A stretch of DNA of 64,000 bases from Isoetes taiwanensis (GCA_021234155.1 JAJEKV010000030.1:9990526-10054525); one strand, 5' to 3'. Shown: positions 13,701 through 26,382, numbered from the stretch's first letter. Numbers and translations: made by a program. Notes: generated by a model not told the origin, from the sequence alone.

Positions 13701-16700
13701 AGCAATAAAAATGCATTAAAGACGCATGCAAAAAAAAAAACAAACCTACACCTGAGCTGCTTGCGGAATCTATACGAGGTGAACATTCTTCTTGAAGAAC
13801 TACTTTCGTAGGAATCAACATAATATCATTCCCTAAAGCACGCCAAAGCGGAACATAAAAAGCAGTTAAAAATAAAAAATCATCAAAACTTCAAGAATCT
13901 ACAAAAGAACCTTCCACATTTGTCTTTTCGACTCAACCCGGTGATATTGGCTTACGCTACCTGACTCTTAGAAGGCGAATCGGCAGCAAAACCCTATAGA
14001 CGCAAATCTTCATAAAAGTCACAAAAACAAAATGCGCCTTCGCGCTTCGTAGAGCGAAACTTCATTCTTGTAGCTTGGCTGCCGATGAAACCGTAGGAGA
14101 AGTGCGCCACGGCCTGGCGGAATCCTGTAGCGAGAGGGAGGAAGCCAAGAAAAACGCGACAAGGGGACAAAATTTCCCCTATTTCCAATGGCCAGGAAAG
14201 AGGTGGTCCCACTTTCGGTTACCCGATGACCAGCTCGGAGAAATACCAGCGTGTGAGGACCCACCGTAACCCGAGGAAAGTGGTCCCAACTTCCCCGCTC
14301 TAGCAGTCGAGTCCATGATGATACACAATCAAGAGCCTATAAGCGTGTGGCGAGGTCAGCCTAATAATTCTCGCTGAGTACTTTTTGGAACAACATACAT
14401 ATTTAAATGTTGCAGGTATACTAGTTGGGTTGCGATTCTCGGTTTAGCATTGACCCGGCTCCGGTGGAAGCTGCTAACGCTATCCACGGGCTCTTTCCCT
14501 GCTTTCTTCATGTCGAAGAAAAGATTTTACCTTGGAGTCTATTAGCCAGGACCACAGCTGCAGATGATTGATTCAACTGTATCCGAATTCTTGCGTTTAA
14601 ACTCTTGGATATTGGGCATCACATATGGCGTGGGAATGCACCATAGTTCAATTTTATTTATTGTTTCCTCTATAGACTGCGGTGAATATGCTTAGGCTGA
14701 GGGAATGGGTAGAGTTGATGGAATGGGATGGGTGATGGTGGAATTTGTGTTGGATGAAAGCGTTATCACACGTTTTTCTGCTTTTGCATTCTTTGTTTGT
14801 TTGCTAGAGTTAGATGGACATTAGATTGAGAATTAAATTAGCAGGTTTCCTAAAAGCGATTGCTTTCTATGTTCATGCCCCAGTAATTTAGGCTATTGAA
14901 GTTCAAATTGTTTGTCGTTATTAATAGTTATTCGTAGTGCATCCAACGCTTACAGTAGCGAGTTAAAGTATTAAAGAGTGTAATTTTGAAGTTTTGAAAG
15001 TGTGTTCCATGTGGAAACTATTGGATGTTTACGGTTTTGGAAAGCAATGTAATGCGTGTGTCAAAGTTTGCATTGTTGTTCTTGTGCTACTGACAAGGTA
15101 ACAATTGATCTTTTTGCCATTGAGCTGGTATGTTGTGGAATTTTCTTAGTTGGGATAGATCTTATTCAGTGCGTCATTTGGTTGAGGGTTATTGATTTTG
15201 TTTTGTATTGACTATTGTGCATTTATTTCATTTTAAAGAGTTAAAGCATTTATCCATCTTTATGTAAAATGTTATTAATAAGGTTATTTGTTTCATCCAT
15301 TTAATGTTGGTAACAATTTGAGCTTCGAATGCATTATATGTTGTCGTGAGTCCATTATTTCATTATAATCACATACACACTAAATAAGGTTATGTTTCAT
15401 GCTGGAGCTTTGAAACAATTATTATTTTTCAACTAAGGTTTTGACAAGTCTTTGGACGGCTAGATGCTCCTTGATGATCCTACAAAATTATTAACTTTTG
15501 TCGGCTGATGAAATGAAAATATTATGTGGCATGTCCATTTTATGCTTGAGTAACCTAGATCACCTCAATTTGTGGTTTTGAATACTTACTTTTAAACTTT
15601 CTTTCTAATTTTGTGTGGTTTTGAATACTTGCTTTTAGCAACACAATAACAACAATGTTAGTATAGAATTCCCAAGGCTTAGTCTATCGAGCCATCAGAT
15701 CACACACCACATCATTTGTTTGAGTAAGAGGTGGTCAACCATGTAACTTTGCTGTTTGAACTTGTCACTTCCAAAGATCTTCTTGTAAAGATATCGAGCA
15801 ATTGATTATGAGATTATTATGTTTGATATGAACAATGCCTTGTGTCCATTCTTGCTACATTGATAGGATTTATTGATTGGAAGTCAGCTTCAAGTCACAA
15901 TACAATCGACAATATTGTCATTTAAGCAAAGTTTTGTTAGAAAAACATTCACATTGAGCTTCAAATAGCTTGCAATATGTATGTAGAAGAAGTTTGTAAC
16001 GTTTTGAAGCATTATTACATAGCCAAGATTTTAAAAATTGGGATTAAAGAAATATACCTGACACTAACCGGTTGATGAGTATTCTCCAACGTAACATTCT
16101 AGAAGAAGATCGATTATATCACAAAAGGATATAAACCAAATAGTAATTAACGATTAGTATTAACCAGTAATGTAGACAATGAAATAACATAATATATATG
16201 GCAAAGAAGAAAGAATCAAAACTATGACAAGTTTAAAAGAACCGTCCCTCAACAAGATAAAACATTTAATATTATTACTAATCATTGGCGCCAAAACAAT
16301 ATGAACCAACTCCAGTTCATCTCACTATAGCCACATCGCGTCCCACTACCACCATGTTCATATATCGAGGGCAACTTATCCAACCACAAGCATTTGGCCG
16401 AATCATCTCGCTGAATATCAAACATGCATGATGGACCTAAACCGCATTTTGTTGGCACAATTTATAGAATTTTGAGAAGTTAAATCTTCATTCTCATCCA
16501 CCGTAGATCTCGTCGAGAACAACCACACTAGTGGCAACATATGTTCTAGCTTTGAAACCCAGGATTAGTGTTAGAGACTAGACAGTTCACCTTCGACTTT
16601 TCGGGCATAGGTTTTATCATCGGTTATCCAAGATCTTGGGTATTTGGTGTAACTGGCCAATATTAATGTTAGCAGCCCCTAAGTTTCATCCATAAGTTTT

Positions 16701-16795
16701 TTCTCTTTAACTTCATCTTTCTTCGAGAGGCCTTGTAGCAGATTTTCAAGCACCCAAAGACACTATGAAGAAAATGACCCCTTCTTCTAATTCAA
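10721..16795. other. No gene recognised
   Basis: Open frames are all under about 120 codons and unlike any family I recognise. Near 11,390-11,530 a 'cacggttc / caaattc' phrase recurs several times. At 14,190-14,300 a 'gtggtccca' phrase repeats. At 15,580-15,640 a 23-base 'tgtggttttgaatactt' phrase occurs twice. 14.3-16.8 kb is AT-rich and featureless. Confidence 0.45.
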
Positions 16796-18860
16796 AAGCG
16801 ATGCTCTTCTTTTCCCGCTGGGAGCCACCACCGATGCCTATCCCAGAGGAGACAAAGGCGATTACGCTGCATGGGGAGATGTTCGCCCGCTTGACACTCA
16901 TCCTCTAAGGCTCTTTGGCCCGAGTGCTTCAAGGCCAGCCTGGCCCTCGAGGGGACATCACCCCGCAAGTGGGAAGCGATGGTAGCAGCGGCTATGACCC
17001 CCGGGGGACGTGCAGAGACCCATACCTGCAGGATGGCCCCCACATATCCCCTGGAGGAGGGATGTCGAGGAGGGCCTCGCGAATCTTCAGCAGGGAAGGA
17101 GCTGACCTCCAGAGTGGTATCAAAAATGAAGTTACTCAAATGGGCGAGGCGGCAAGCATGGTCCTCACTACCCCTGTTCAACGTGAGCATTGCGTAGTTC
17201 TCGGCTAATGGACCACGTTGTGGTTGTTCTATCTGCTGCTGGGCGATCAATCGTCCTAATTACCTACCACTGTTAGCTCAAGATTTGCCAAACCGTTATC
17301 GGCATTCTCGAAAGAAGTTGACCCGTCAAGAGGCGCTATAGACAAAGGAAAGCCCCCGCTACTGTGCAAAGCGACCCCGCCACCAACGACGGACCATATA
17401 TCTTTGGCATAATCGCGGCACCGACAGAAGACATTTTGCACGTAATCATGAGACTTGTATTGTCGCTTAGGACTTGCCAAAGGCTTGACAGCTTCGCCCG
17501 AAAAGTCAGGCTAGACCGGCCAACTGGGCCCCACTGCAAGGCGTAACGCCATACGTGTTGTATGAGAGTTGTTTCTATGCAGATGCAAACCGGCGGGCCA
17601 AGCATTCACCCGATATGTGCGTGGTCCGCGGGGTTGCCCTCGCCAACACTTTTCGCTCTACATTGATAGAGCCAGGAGCCCGCTTACCGGGGCATGGGGG
17701 ATGGTATGCGAGCCACCCAGGTCATCCGGGCTCTCCATCTTATGCGATGATGTTGGCCTCGGCTGCCCACATTTTTGAAGCTATGTGGGTCTCCCACGGA
17801 TTGCCTCTAGGACGCATTTTGTGGGGGCTGCACATCTGCGTGGAACTGCCAAGAGCCGGTGGTTCTATATCCTCTTCCACGCCACCCTATGCCTCTTGCG
17901 CTCACATATGGGGGATGACACGTGGCGTCCACCATCTACAAGTATCTAGGGGTGGAGTTCCCCTCCTGCCATTTGAGGATGCTTCTATCCGCTAGCGGTG
18001 ATAAATAGTCGGAAAGCGCTTTATGCCATGCAAATTTCTTGATCAGCAGAGCTCTATGAGTTGGGGCCATCGGTCCCTCATCTGTTCGGGCGGTCGAAAT
18101 TGCCCCTTCGTATTTGGTCAGGTTTGGGGTCTTGGCTGCTTTTGGCGACATGGAATGAATTTGGGAGCAGGTGCAGAAGGCATTTTGGCACGGGCACTTG
18201 GGTGAAACCTCAGTTCCCTATCAGACCGGGCTGCAGGAACGGATTCCTGCCGCTTCATGGTAGCCCTTGATAGACACATCGCCTATTTTCTTTTAAAAGT
18301 GGTTACTAAGGTGATGCTCCAGACCACCGGCAATGAGTCCGCAGCCGCTTAGGGCCTGGGGTAAGAGAGATCGTTGTTCACATGGAACGCGTGATAATGT
18401 ATGCGCAGGGACATCGCCGGGACATCGTGACAACAAGTGAGTACGCCTAGATTGCTTCTCAAAAGCTCGACCCCGGCCGTAGAGTGTGCCGCCGCCGTGC
18501 CCATTAAGGAGCATCACCCCGCCCATACGCCCGCTCTCACGCCCGAAAGCGCGCGTACCTGGCTGCCTCCACCGCACAGCCCACCATTCGAGATCGTAGA
18601 CGGGCGTGGGATTGGGGAGCCCCGACGTGCTCACCGCCAAACAAACGTGCCATTGAGGATGAGCCTCACACTTTCCGTGAGTTGCCCGTTGCAAACATCC
18701 GATCCGGGGCTGTGACCCTCCTTAGTATAACGGCCGCCCTCTTTAATGTGCTGTCGATGAACACACCGCCAAGACGCGCCCCCGGGTCGTGACATTCAGA
18801 GGTAACCGACTCCGCGAGGTCAATTTTGCCCTCGCTCGGCCGCCGGGCTATTAGGTGACC
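16796..18860. other. GC-rich stretch of unknown origin
   Basis: This 2-kb stretch is clearly more GC-rich than its neighbours and has several overlapping open frames of 70-152 codons on both strands. A + strand reading near 16,914-17,200 ('FKASLALEGTSPRKWEAMV' and on) and a - strand reading near 17,940-18,150 ('GPMAPTHRALLIKKFAWHK') have protein-like composition but match no motif I know. It could be an old Ty3/gypsy or other element. I cannot assign it. Confidence 0.35.
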
Positions 18861-19051
18861 GCGGGTGCGGTGCATGACAGTGATATATTTGGGTGTTTCT
18901 GCATTTTTGTATATGTTAGTTTGTCACAGGCCGATTGTCGCGGTTTTCCCTCAAACCCTTCGGGCGGGGTTTTTAACCGGCAAAGAATCCGCTGTCGTTG
19001 CTTTTTGTATTGGGTCCCATAGACCATTGGTCTCCTCGTGGACATAAAAGT

Positions 19052-19075
19052 ACCTTCCTTCCTTCCTTCCTTCCT
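19052..19075 (+). repeat. (TTCC)n microsatellite
   Basis: About six perfect copies of TTCC. Confidence 0.9.
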
Positions 19076-19759
19076 ACATCAATGCTATCTTTAGAGAATG
19101 TTCCTACATAAAGAAGTTCTCGCGACGCATCATCCGTGGGAGAAAGAACCGCTTCACAAGGTAATAAGCAAATGGCATTTCTTTGATGTTTAAGGACCAT
19201 AAAGCCTTCCATAACCACCCGTATTTGAATCGCCATGAACATAGTCGATAATATTTCTTAGTCTTTTTATCTGCCTCTTCATTATCTATCATTTTAGTTG
19301 GAGGCGGTGGAGTCCTTTGCTTCATGAGATGGCGAGGGAATCGCAAATTCACTATGTATTAGGTAATGCATGCCTTTGAAGAAATTTCGGGCTATAATTT
19401 TGAGGCGTGCTCCCGCAATGAGGCGGCGCGACGAAGCGCTGAGCGGAGGCGCCAAATAAAAAATTATTGCCTAATTTCGACGCACATTACCGGGACGCTA
19501 ATGCACACTTGGGCTTAATTACGCTCTTTATTGCCGCTTTGGGCTGCAAGCTTTTGTCCCGACATTAAATTAGAAGCTCGCCTCCGCGATGCTGCGCAGA
19601 GATTCAAGGCTTAGAAGGATGTCAATCAAAGTAACTATCGCCCCAAGGAGAGAACAAGATACTCTATTTTCTCGAGGATGCCCTTTTTAGTCGACTTTGA
19701 TTTGTGGCTATGACGGCTTTATCATCTGCAAACTGGGCCGGAATAGATCGCCTAAGCCC

Positions 19760-20560
19760 CTTCATGACATGTTTAACAAAATATAGACTTATTCAAATCT
19801 AATAGATATATTTTAAGCATACCATGATAACTTTATAAGTTTTTTTCTTTTTATTCTTGTTGATTTCAATAATATTAGCGATTTATCTTTAACTCAAAAG
19901 TATGTAGGTTTCTAAAGTATGAAATTGCTTTATAGTCTAATTTTCCTTTAATCTATTTAGAATTAATTTTTTATATAAGAAAAAATATATATAATTAAAA
20001 TGTTAATTTTTCAAAAAAATTAAAGAAAGTTCAAGGTTGCAATTAGTTAAATGATTATGTTTGTAAATGATTATATTAGTCTAATAAAACAAAAACTTGA
20101 ATAGTTTATTATCGATTAATTTTTAATATAATTTTGTTCATTCATAATAAACTATTCAAAATATTGTTATTAAAACATGAACTTTACTGCTTAATTAATT
20201 TCAACCTCAAACATTTTTTAAATATTTTTAAGAGTTTGTAAATTGCAAAATTTTCATAATAATTTGAAATCAATCACTTATTAAATTAATTGCCAAGTTT
20301 TAAATCTGTTAAATTACTGAAAGTTGAGATTTTATATTCTTGAGATGTCTAATTCTAAATACATTCAAGTGAAAATTAATTTAGAAAGCAAGTTTTGATA
20401 ACCATTATACTTTTAATTTAAAGATAAACTTGTATAATAATTAGAGATTTATTAAAATCAAGAAGAATTAAACAATACATATACATCTTATAATTTAAAG
20501 TGCTATCTATTAAATCTGAATAAGTTCAAGTTTTGTTGAATATATCATCTTCCCATCCTG
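19760..20560. other. Very AT-rich, gene-free stretch
   Basis: About 800 bases made almost entirely of A and T runs, with no open frame or repeat unit that I can follow. The edges are sharp against the mixed-composition sequence on either side. Confidence 0.6.
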
Positions 20561-20928
20561 CAACACATTGTTCCATGTTTAGAACCCTTTTCCCCTTTGG
20601 TGAGCAGGGCTTCAAATGCATCCAGTCTTTGGAGATTGGGCCAAAAGGCAACAAGCTCTTGAAGATCCTACCAAATGCAACAAGTAATTGAAGTCACGAG
20701 ATTCGCCTTATATGTGTTCTTGGAGTCAAAGTTCTTGATTGTTACAAGCCTTATGAGAATCATGCGCAAATCATGAGGAAGCTACGGATATGGGTTCTGC
20801 TTTTTTTTCCTCTTCCTCATTCTTGCATAAGCTAAGTTCATCACCGTGGGCTCAGAGAACCAAAAGAATCAAAACCACGGATATCTGTATATAGATTTGT
20901 CCACAGGGACTTGAACGGGTCACCTAAA

Positions 20929-21520
20929 CTAAGCTATACAAATAATTCAAGAAAGGAAGCGAGGCAAAAGAGCAAAAGTAAATGATGAATTTTGGCCGTT
21001 AATCATCACCGAGATTCTTCCATACAATTCTATATATTGTAATACCAATCAATCCAATTTGTAACTTAAGATATCAACACACATCAACTATGCATGCTCA
21101 TACCGTGAGCAGATCGAAATGCACATTTGAACCACATTTCCTTTTTCAAAGTAGCACTATTCTTTCTCTGCAATAAATTATAATAATCAATGCGGGCTAT
21201 CATAGTTGATAGAACATTTTCAGGACATAGTCCTTGTTGATATTTGACTATAGCTCATACCAACAATTTCAAGGAGCTCTTCAGAAATTCCAAGTATCAT
21301 GATAATAAATCTTGAAAGCTACGAAACTACTCTTCGTGAAATACTATTGGCATATGCAAACACCTCTTTCTCCATCAGGGTGAAAATTCTTATGTCCATT
21401 GCACTTTGCTTGTACTCAAAGTAGTTAGTACAATCAAATGCGGTTTTAAAAAAACATATACCAGATAGAATCTCGTCCATTAAACGAGTCGTTTCACTAT
21501 CAGACATACCCCTAAGCGCC
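20929..21520 (+). repeat. Large inverted repeat, left arm
   Basis: This arm matches the reverse complement of 25,729-26,382 almost along its whole length. The outer edge 'aagctatacaaataattcaa' pairs with the sequence ending at 26,382. The inner edge 'ctatcagacatacccctaagcg' pairs with the sequence starting near 25,729. Homology stops abruptly at both edges. A 62-codon frame lies at 21,319-21,507 on the - strand (start 'MSDSETTRLMDEILSGICFF'). The same reading is present in the other arm. Confidence 0.85.
21319..21507 (-). other. Coding-like stretch conserved in both inverted-repeat arms
   Basis: This frame encodes about 62 residues beginning 'MSDSETTRLMDEILSG'. The right arm at 25,742 carries the same reading on the + strand with a few substitutions, then loses frame through a 61-bp duplication. 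I recognise no domain. It may be an exon remnant, or a chance frame kept because the arms are recent copies. Confidence 0.25.
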
Positions 21521-22598
21521 CATAGAAATGTCTTAGTAAAGAATTCCTTAGATGGCTTTCTGCAGTATTATCTTAATCTTCTGCATAAATATCCATTGTT
21601 TTTCATCCCTGAGTTCTCTCACTTTTAAAGTGGGAGAGGCAAACTTGTGGAACTCCTAAAATTAAGAAGCAACAACTTTGAAATTTCAACGATGGCAATC
21701 ATATGGAGAAACAATAAAAGAAACAAAAAAATGGCTTCAAAGAATTGTGGCGACGATCCAATGGAGCAAAGCAACGTGTGTATGAAAACTAAAAGCAAAA
21801 TATTGGAAAGTAGCTCCACAGAATTGCGACAGCGATCATGGATTATTTCAAATCACATATCAGCCAGTTCTCTGGTTTGGCCTTGTCGGAAGCTCCATGC
21901 ACAGAATAGCCAAGAGCTTTGTACTAATTTTGGAGCTGCTGGAATTTCTCAAGAAAGACGTTCCTTATATACATTGGCTTTGTTATGCCTTTGCAATAGA
22001 AAGGCTTAAGGTATTAAGTATTATTTAAATCCTTACTCTTCCTTTCGCATAAACTTTGGCGGCCTTCTATTCGTGTTTCCTAATCAGAGGACATAAGACT
22101 TGAGCTATAAAGATGGAATGATTACCAGTATAGTAAAAAAATTCCTTACTAGTGACTAGATTGGATCATCCCATGCAATTTTTTTTTCCACTAATCGGAT
22201 CAAAGGGTACTAGATCTGCATGTGTAAGCATGCCATGTGGACGCTCCTCAAATGATTTCAAGAGAGTATGTGCGTGTTTGTTTGACCTTACCCTATGGGT
22301 CATAAGAGATGGACCAATAAACTGTTGATTTTCAAGAACCAAGAAATACCCATACAGTTTTTTATGCTGCTTTTTGCCAATTTTATTTCTTCATCTAGGT
22401 TAAACTTCAAATCTCCTTGCAAAGCAATAAGAATCTTGAGATGGATTGGGAGCAAAGATAACCGCTTCAACTAGTTGGGAACATCTTTTATTGTGCTATC
22501 TTTGGTTCTTTTTTAATTAGTGTTTTGAGAGTTTTTCCAACAACGGAGGCTCATCCTCAACAAACACTAGGTTTTTTTTTTTTTTTAAGGGTTAGTGC
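21521..22598. other. No gene recognised
   Basis: One open frame of 120 codons on the + strand (21,647-22,009) has low-complexity basic composition and no motif. A run of T's lies at about 22,573-22,586, just before the CACTA terminus. Confidence 0.4.
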
Positions 22599-22960
22599 CA
22601 CTACAAGAGAATGCCTATTTTGCGCCAGATAAATCGTCAAAAATCCTTCAAGAATAGGCAATTGCCCAGACTCATATGACTGACGCATATTCTGACATGT
22701 ATTCTCTAATGAGAAACTATCAGATTTTGGGTTAAAAAATTTGTCAGATTTTCTGACACAAAATTTTACGATTGTATGTAACAATTTTCGTAAGGCTTTT
22801 CATCAAATTGTTCGCCAAGTTTTTCTATAAATTTTTCGTCAAAGTAATTCGTCAGATTATTGTTGGGATAGTCATCATATTATTCGTCGATTTTCGTCAC
22901 AATATTCAGAGGCATTTTGTCAGATTTTTCATCAATACTTTGTCATTTTTGTTACAATTT
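22599..22960 (+). mobile_element. One end of a CACTA (En/Spm-like) transposon
   Basis: The sequence from 22,599 begins 'CACTACAAGAGAATGCC', the signature terminus of plant CACTA elements. It is followed by 'TTTTGCGCCAGATAAATCGTC' type sequence. From 22,630 to 22,960 the motif 'TTCGTCA' or 'CGTCAGATT' recurs many times in both direct and variant form, as expected of subterminal transposase-binding repeats. I found no matching 'CTTGTAGTG' terminus downstream and no transposase, so this is a solo or truncated end. Confidence 0.6.
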
Positions 22961-23204
22961 TGTCACCTTACTTCCTTTGTTTATCATTATATTGCTAACA
23001 TGCAAGTGGTTATTCAATGCAAATAGAGTTGTTTAAAGTAGTTATTGCAAGTTGAATTAACAATTAAATCCATGAAAGAGGATGTAAAGTTAGAAGCATC
23101 TAATGCAAATGCATATTTTATGATGAACATTTATACAAGGTAGGGAATGAAACTAAGGAAAGAACTTCTTACAAGGCTCAGCAATTTAACATTCCAACTT
23201 TTCC

Positions 23205-23400
23205 ATAAATATTGTATGGAAGGTTGCACTTATAACTCTATATGAAGCGCATCAAATCTAGAACAAACTTTTAAGACCCACGTGTATCTAGAGAAATCAT
23301 CCACTACAATGAAGAAGTAGTTCCCAAAGAACCTCCAAGGCATCTAGCAAAGACTAATCCAGGGGTTTTTTTATTGATCCAGGGGTTTTTTTACTGGTCC
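23205..23400 (-). mobile_element. Fragment of Ty1/copia integrase
   Basis: Read on the - strand, 23,345 down to 23,222 gives 'GNYFFIVVDDFSRYTWVLK', matching the integrase-core phrase usual in copia pol (Y/F-F-I-x-x-x-DDFSR-x-x-W). Only this short block is recognisable. Sequence on both sides is not readable. A 20-base 'ggggtttttttaYtg' phrase is duplicated at 23,355-23,397. Confidence 0.6.
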
Positions 23401-23966
23401 AAGGGTTTGTGAGCTCAGTCTTCAACATGTATAGAGTAAGGAGCTTGTGCTTGCTTGTTTAGATGTCATGCACTCCAATGCGATATGCCTTCAAACAAAG
23501 ATAAGCAAGAGGCCAAATGTGCATGTCGAATCTATTATTTTGATATCGTCAAAGCATAAAGGGAATCCTTGGTATCTATTTAAATGCTTTCAATCGAAGC
23601 GGAATTCTTAATATCTATTTACTGCCTTCAATCAAAGATAAGCCAACGACCAAAACGTGCATGCCGAACAGTGATGACTTTATCATCCTCTAGCTGCTTC
23701 TAAACTATAGAAATGGTGGCGATTGTTTCCTATTTTTCCAACATTTTATAGAAACGAATTTAGTAAAATTGGATGTCTTACCATAAAATTGAGGTTTTTA
23801 CTATAAAATGTCCATTAATTTAATAATTTACTTATAATTGGGATGGAATATTATCAAATTTTGACGATTTTATGAAGTCCTTTAGCGTATGCATCCTAGT
23901 AAACCATCGAATCCAGATTTTAAAAAATGGTAAAATATAGCAACTTTACGAAGTTTCACACCTTAA

Positions 23967-24014
23967 AGTCATCACTGATGCCGAAGGATAAGTCATCACT
24001 GATGCCGAAGGATA
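23967..24014 (+). repeat. 24-bp tandem duplication
   Basis: Two perfect head-to-tail copies of a unit starting 'agtcatcactgatgccgaag'. Confidence 0.85.
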
Positions 24015-24384
24015 AGACTGTTATAGCATAATGGAATTTTTAGTACCTATTTCTGTGTCAATGGTATATGGTCTATCTTTATTAGGATTTGTAACTTGAT
24101 CTCCAGCTTAGCAGGATCTACAAAGTCAAATGGGATTCCTTTAGTAAGAGAGCTTCTCATCACCAAAGAAGACGTATTCTCCTTGCAGATTTTTGGAGAT
24201 TGATAACAAGTTGATTTGAATCATATGTGGAGGAATTTTTGGCATTTCTTCTCCTCCACATATAATACATGTAATGTTATTGAGTAGTACTCCTCAACCT
24301 TACCTAAAGTGAACATTTTTAACGAGCCTATAGTTAACTTCTCGAGTATTTAATCCTTAAATGTGGTTGTGGGGCATTCCCCAA

Positions 24385-24625
24385 ACACCGGCATAAATGG
24401 GTAGAAGCGACTACTCATAAACGTATAGATGGTTTTTGCCGGTTGGTTAAGGGCAACATGGGTTAGGAATGTTACATTTGGTATCCGGAAAGGTGTCTCA
24501 AGTTTGAGTTTTCATGGTGCCCATATGTTTAAGTAATTTGCACCGCGACCTTGATAAAACCTTTCGGTCGGTGGTTGTTCCGGTGACACCGGGATAAATG
24601 GGTAGAAGCGACTACTTATGAACGT
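24385..24625 (+). repeat. Pair of 40-bp direct repeats about 200 bp apart
   Basis: The two copies (24,385-24,424 and 24,586-24,625) differ at only a few positions. No other structure links them. Confidence 0.7.
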
Positions 24626-25728
24626 TAGTGGACAATAGTATTTACATATATCGCGGTTCGTTGGATATTACATGTGGATCTTCTACATAAAACCGCATTA
24701 ACTTTTGAAAAGCCAATCCTCTTCATTGTTTGTACTAAACGCATGAACAAGCTCACCTTCATTTCCTTTTATTTTAGCATCACATAGGAAGCATGTCATC
24801 AGACATTCATTTGCAAGCTATTACAAGTTTATAGTCTAGGAATGCAAAAGTTATATGAAGCTATATTGAAAAGGTTTCTTCTAATATCTAGGCAATAAAA
24901 TGATTGTTAGCCAACAAAAATTTACTCAATGTGAAGCATATAAAAATTGCTAGTTTCGAGCCCCTTTCTTATATAATCCCTGTAAGTTTACAAAAATTAC
25001 ACTACAGCTATATCTAACCTAACTCAAGGAGTATTTACCTCAATATTAGCCACAACGGCAGAAGTAAGATGATTCTGGAAAGTATGAAGGTCTCTCGGAG
25101 TCTTGCTAAATGGATCCATATAATAGTTCAGAATATAATCGTTTGCCCCTGTGATTATGAGATATAATGCATTTGCAATAGTAGATTGAGCTCTAGAAAT
25201 TTAGGTTCTAGAAAACAGGAAATGATTCTCCTTAAACCTGTAGAGAGAATGAAGCTAAACGACTATCTGCAATCATGTTTTAGCCAGAATGTTCAAACGC
25301 CTCTACCATCATTTTCTGTGAAAATTTGTTGATTCAAGATTTCCTTTGGAGGCAAAAACCCCATTGCCCTTGGAAGTGGTGAAGCTTGCCGGAATAGATA
25401 TGATCTTCCTATGTGAAAAAAATACTACTGTTTCCGGTCTATTGCCACGCCAATCTATGTCATACAATTCTTCATTGGGTTCGTTTAATCTGCTGGGAAT
25501 CGGTTAAGAAATTGGTTAACCTTTAGAACTGGCTAAATCGACTGAAAGGTCTTAGGTTTTATTGAAAAAATCGGTTGAATCAGAGGAGCGCAGGATGTAT
25601 TTGACGAGCAGATCGATCGAGGAAGAGGAGGCAGGTGGACAGGCTATTTGGGATTCATACCTTCGGGGATCCGGAATGCCCAGCAGATTACGACGGAGCA
25701 TTTAGGGATAATACCAGTGTCTGAATAC

Positions 25729-26382
25729 GCTTAGGGGTGTGTCTGATAGTGAAACGACTCGTTTAATGGACGAGATTCTATCTGGTATATGTTTTTTTAA
25801 AACCGCATCTGATTGTACTAACTGCTTTGAGTATAAGCAAAGTGCAATGGACATAAGAATTTTCACTCTGATGGAGTACTAACTGCTTTGAGTACAAGCA
25901 AAGTGCAATGGACATAAGAATTTTCACTCTGATGGAGAAAGAGGTGTTTGCATATGTCAATAGTATTTCTGAAGAGTAGTTTCAGAGCTTTCAAGATTTA
26001 TTATCATGATACTTGGAATTTACAGAAGAGCTCCTTGAAATTGTTGGTATGAAAGCTATAGTCAAATATCAACAAGGACTATGTCCTTGAAAATGTTCTA
26101 TCAACTATGATAGCCTGCATTGATTATTATAATTTATTGCCTGAGAAAGAATAGTGCTACTTTGAAAAGGAAATGTGGTTCAAATGTGCATTTCGATATG
26201 CTCCTGTGTATGAGCATGCATAGTTGATGTGTGTTGATATGCTAAGTTACAAATCGGATTGATTGGTATTACAATATATAGAATTGTATGGAAGAATCTC
26301 GGTGATGACGACTGCCAAAATTCATCATTTACTTTTTGCTCTTTTGCCTCGCTCACCTCTTTGAATTATTTGTATAGCTTAA
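25729..26382 (-). repeat. Large inverted repeat, right arm
   Basis: Reverse-complement partner of 20,929-21,520. It is about 60 bases longer because of an internal 61-bp tandem duplication (25,816-25,937). The interval between arms is about 4.2 kb and carries the CACTA end and copia scrap. No target-site duplication is visible outside the arms. Confidence 0.85.
25816..25937 (+). repeat. 61-bp tandem duplication
   Basis: Two near-identical units starting 'tactaactgctttgagta' and ending 'ctctgatggag' (25,816-25,876 and 25,877-25,937). The left arm has a single copy, so the duplication arose after the arms were formed. Confidence 0.9.

Larger units (their letters stand above)
23401..25728. other. 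No gene recognised; short duplications
   Basis: No open frame of interest. A 24-base unit is tandemly duplicated at 23,967-24,014. A 40-base phrase containing 'aaatgggtagaagcgactac' occurs at 24,385-24,424 and again at 24,586-24,625. Some of the sequence around 23.4-24.2 kb may be decayed copia, but I cannot read it reliably. Confidence 0.4.

Noticed and set aside
22772-23026. 84-codon hydrophobic open frame
   Set aside because: It is the translation of the T-rich CACTA subterminal repeats.
23300-23320. Second CACTA terminus (CACTACAATG)
   Set aside because: On the - strand these bases are part of a readable copia integrase phrase, and no subterminal motifs lie beside them.
20929-26382. Mutator-like element with long terminal inverted repeats
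   Set aside because: Arm length would fit, but there is no 9-11 bp target duplication at the edges (cacctaaact versus aagatatatt) and no mudrA-type transposase between the arms.
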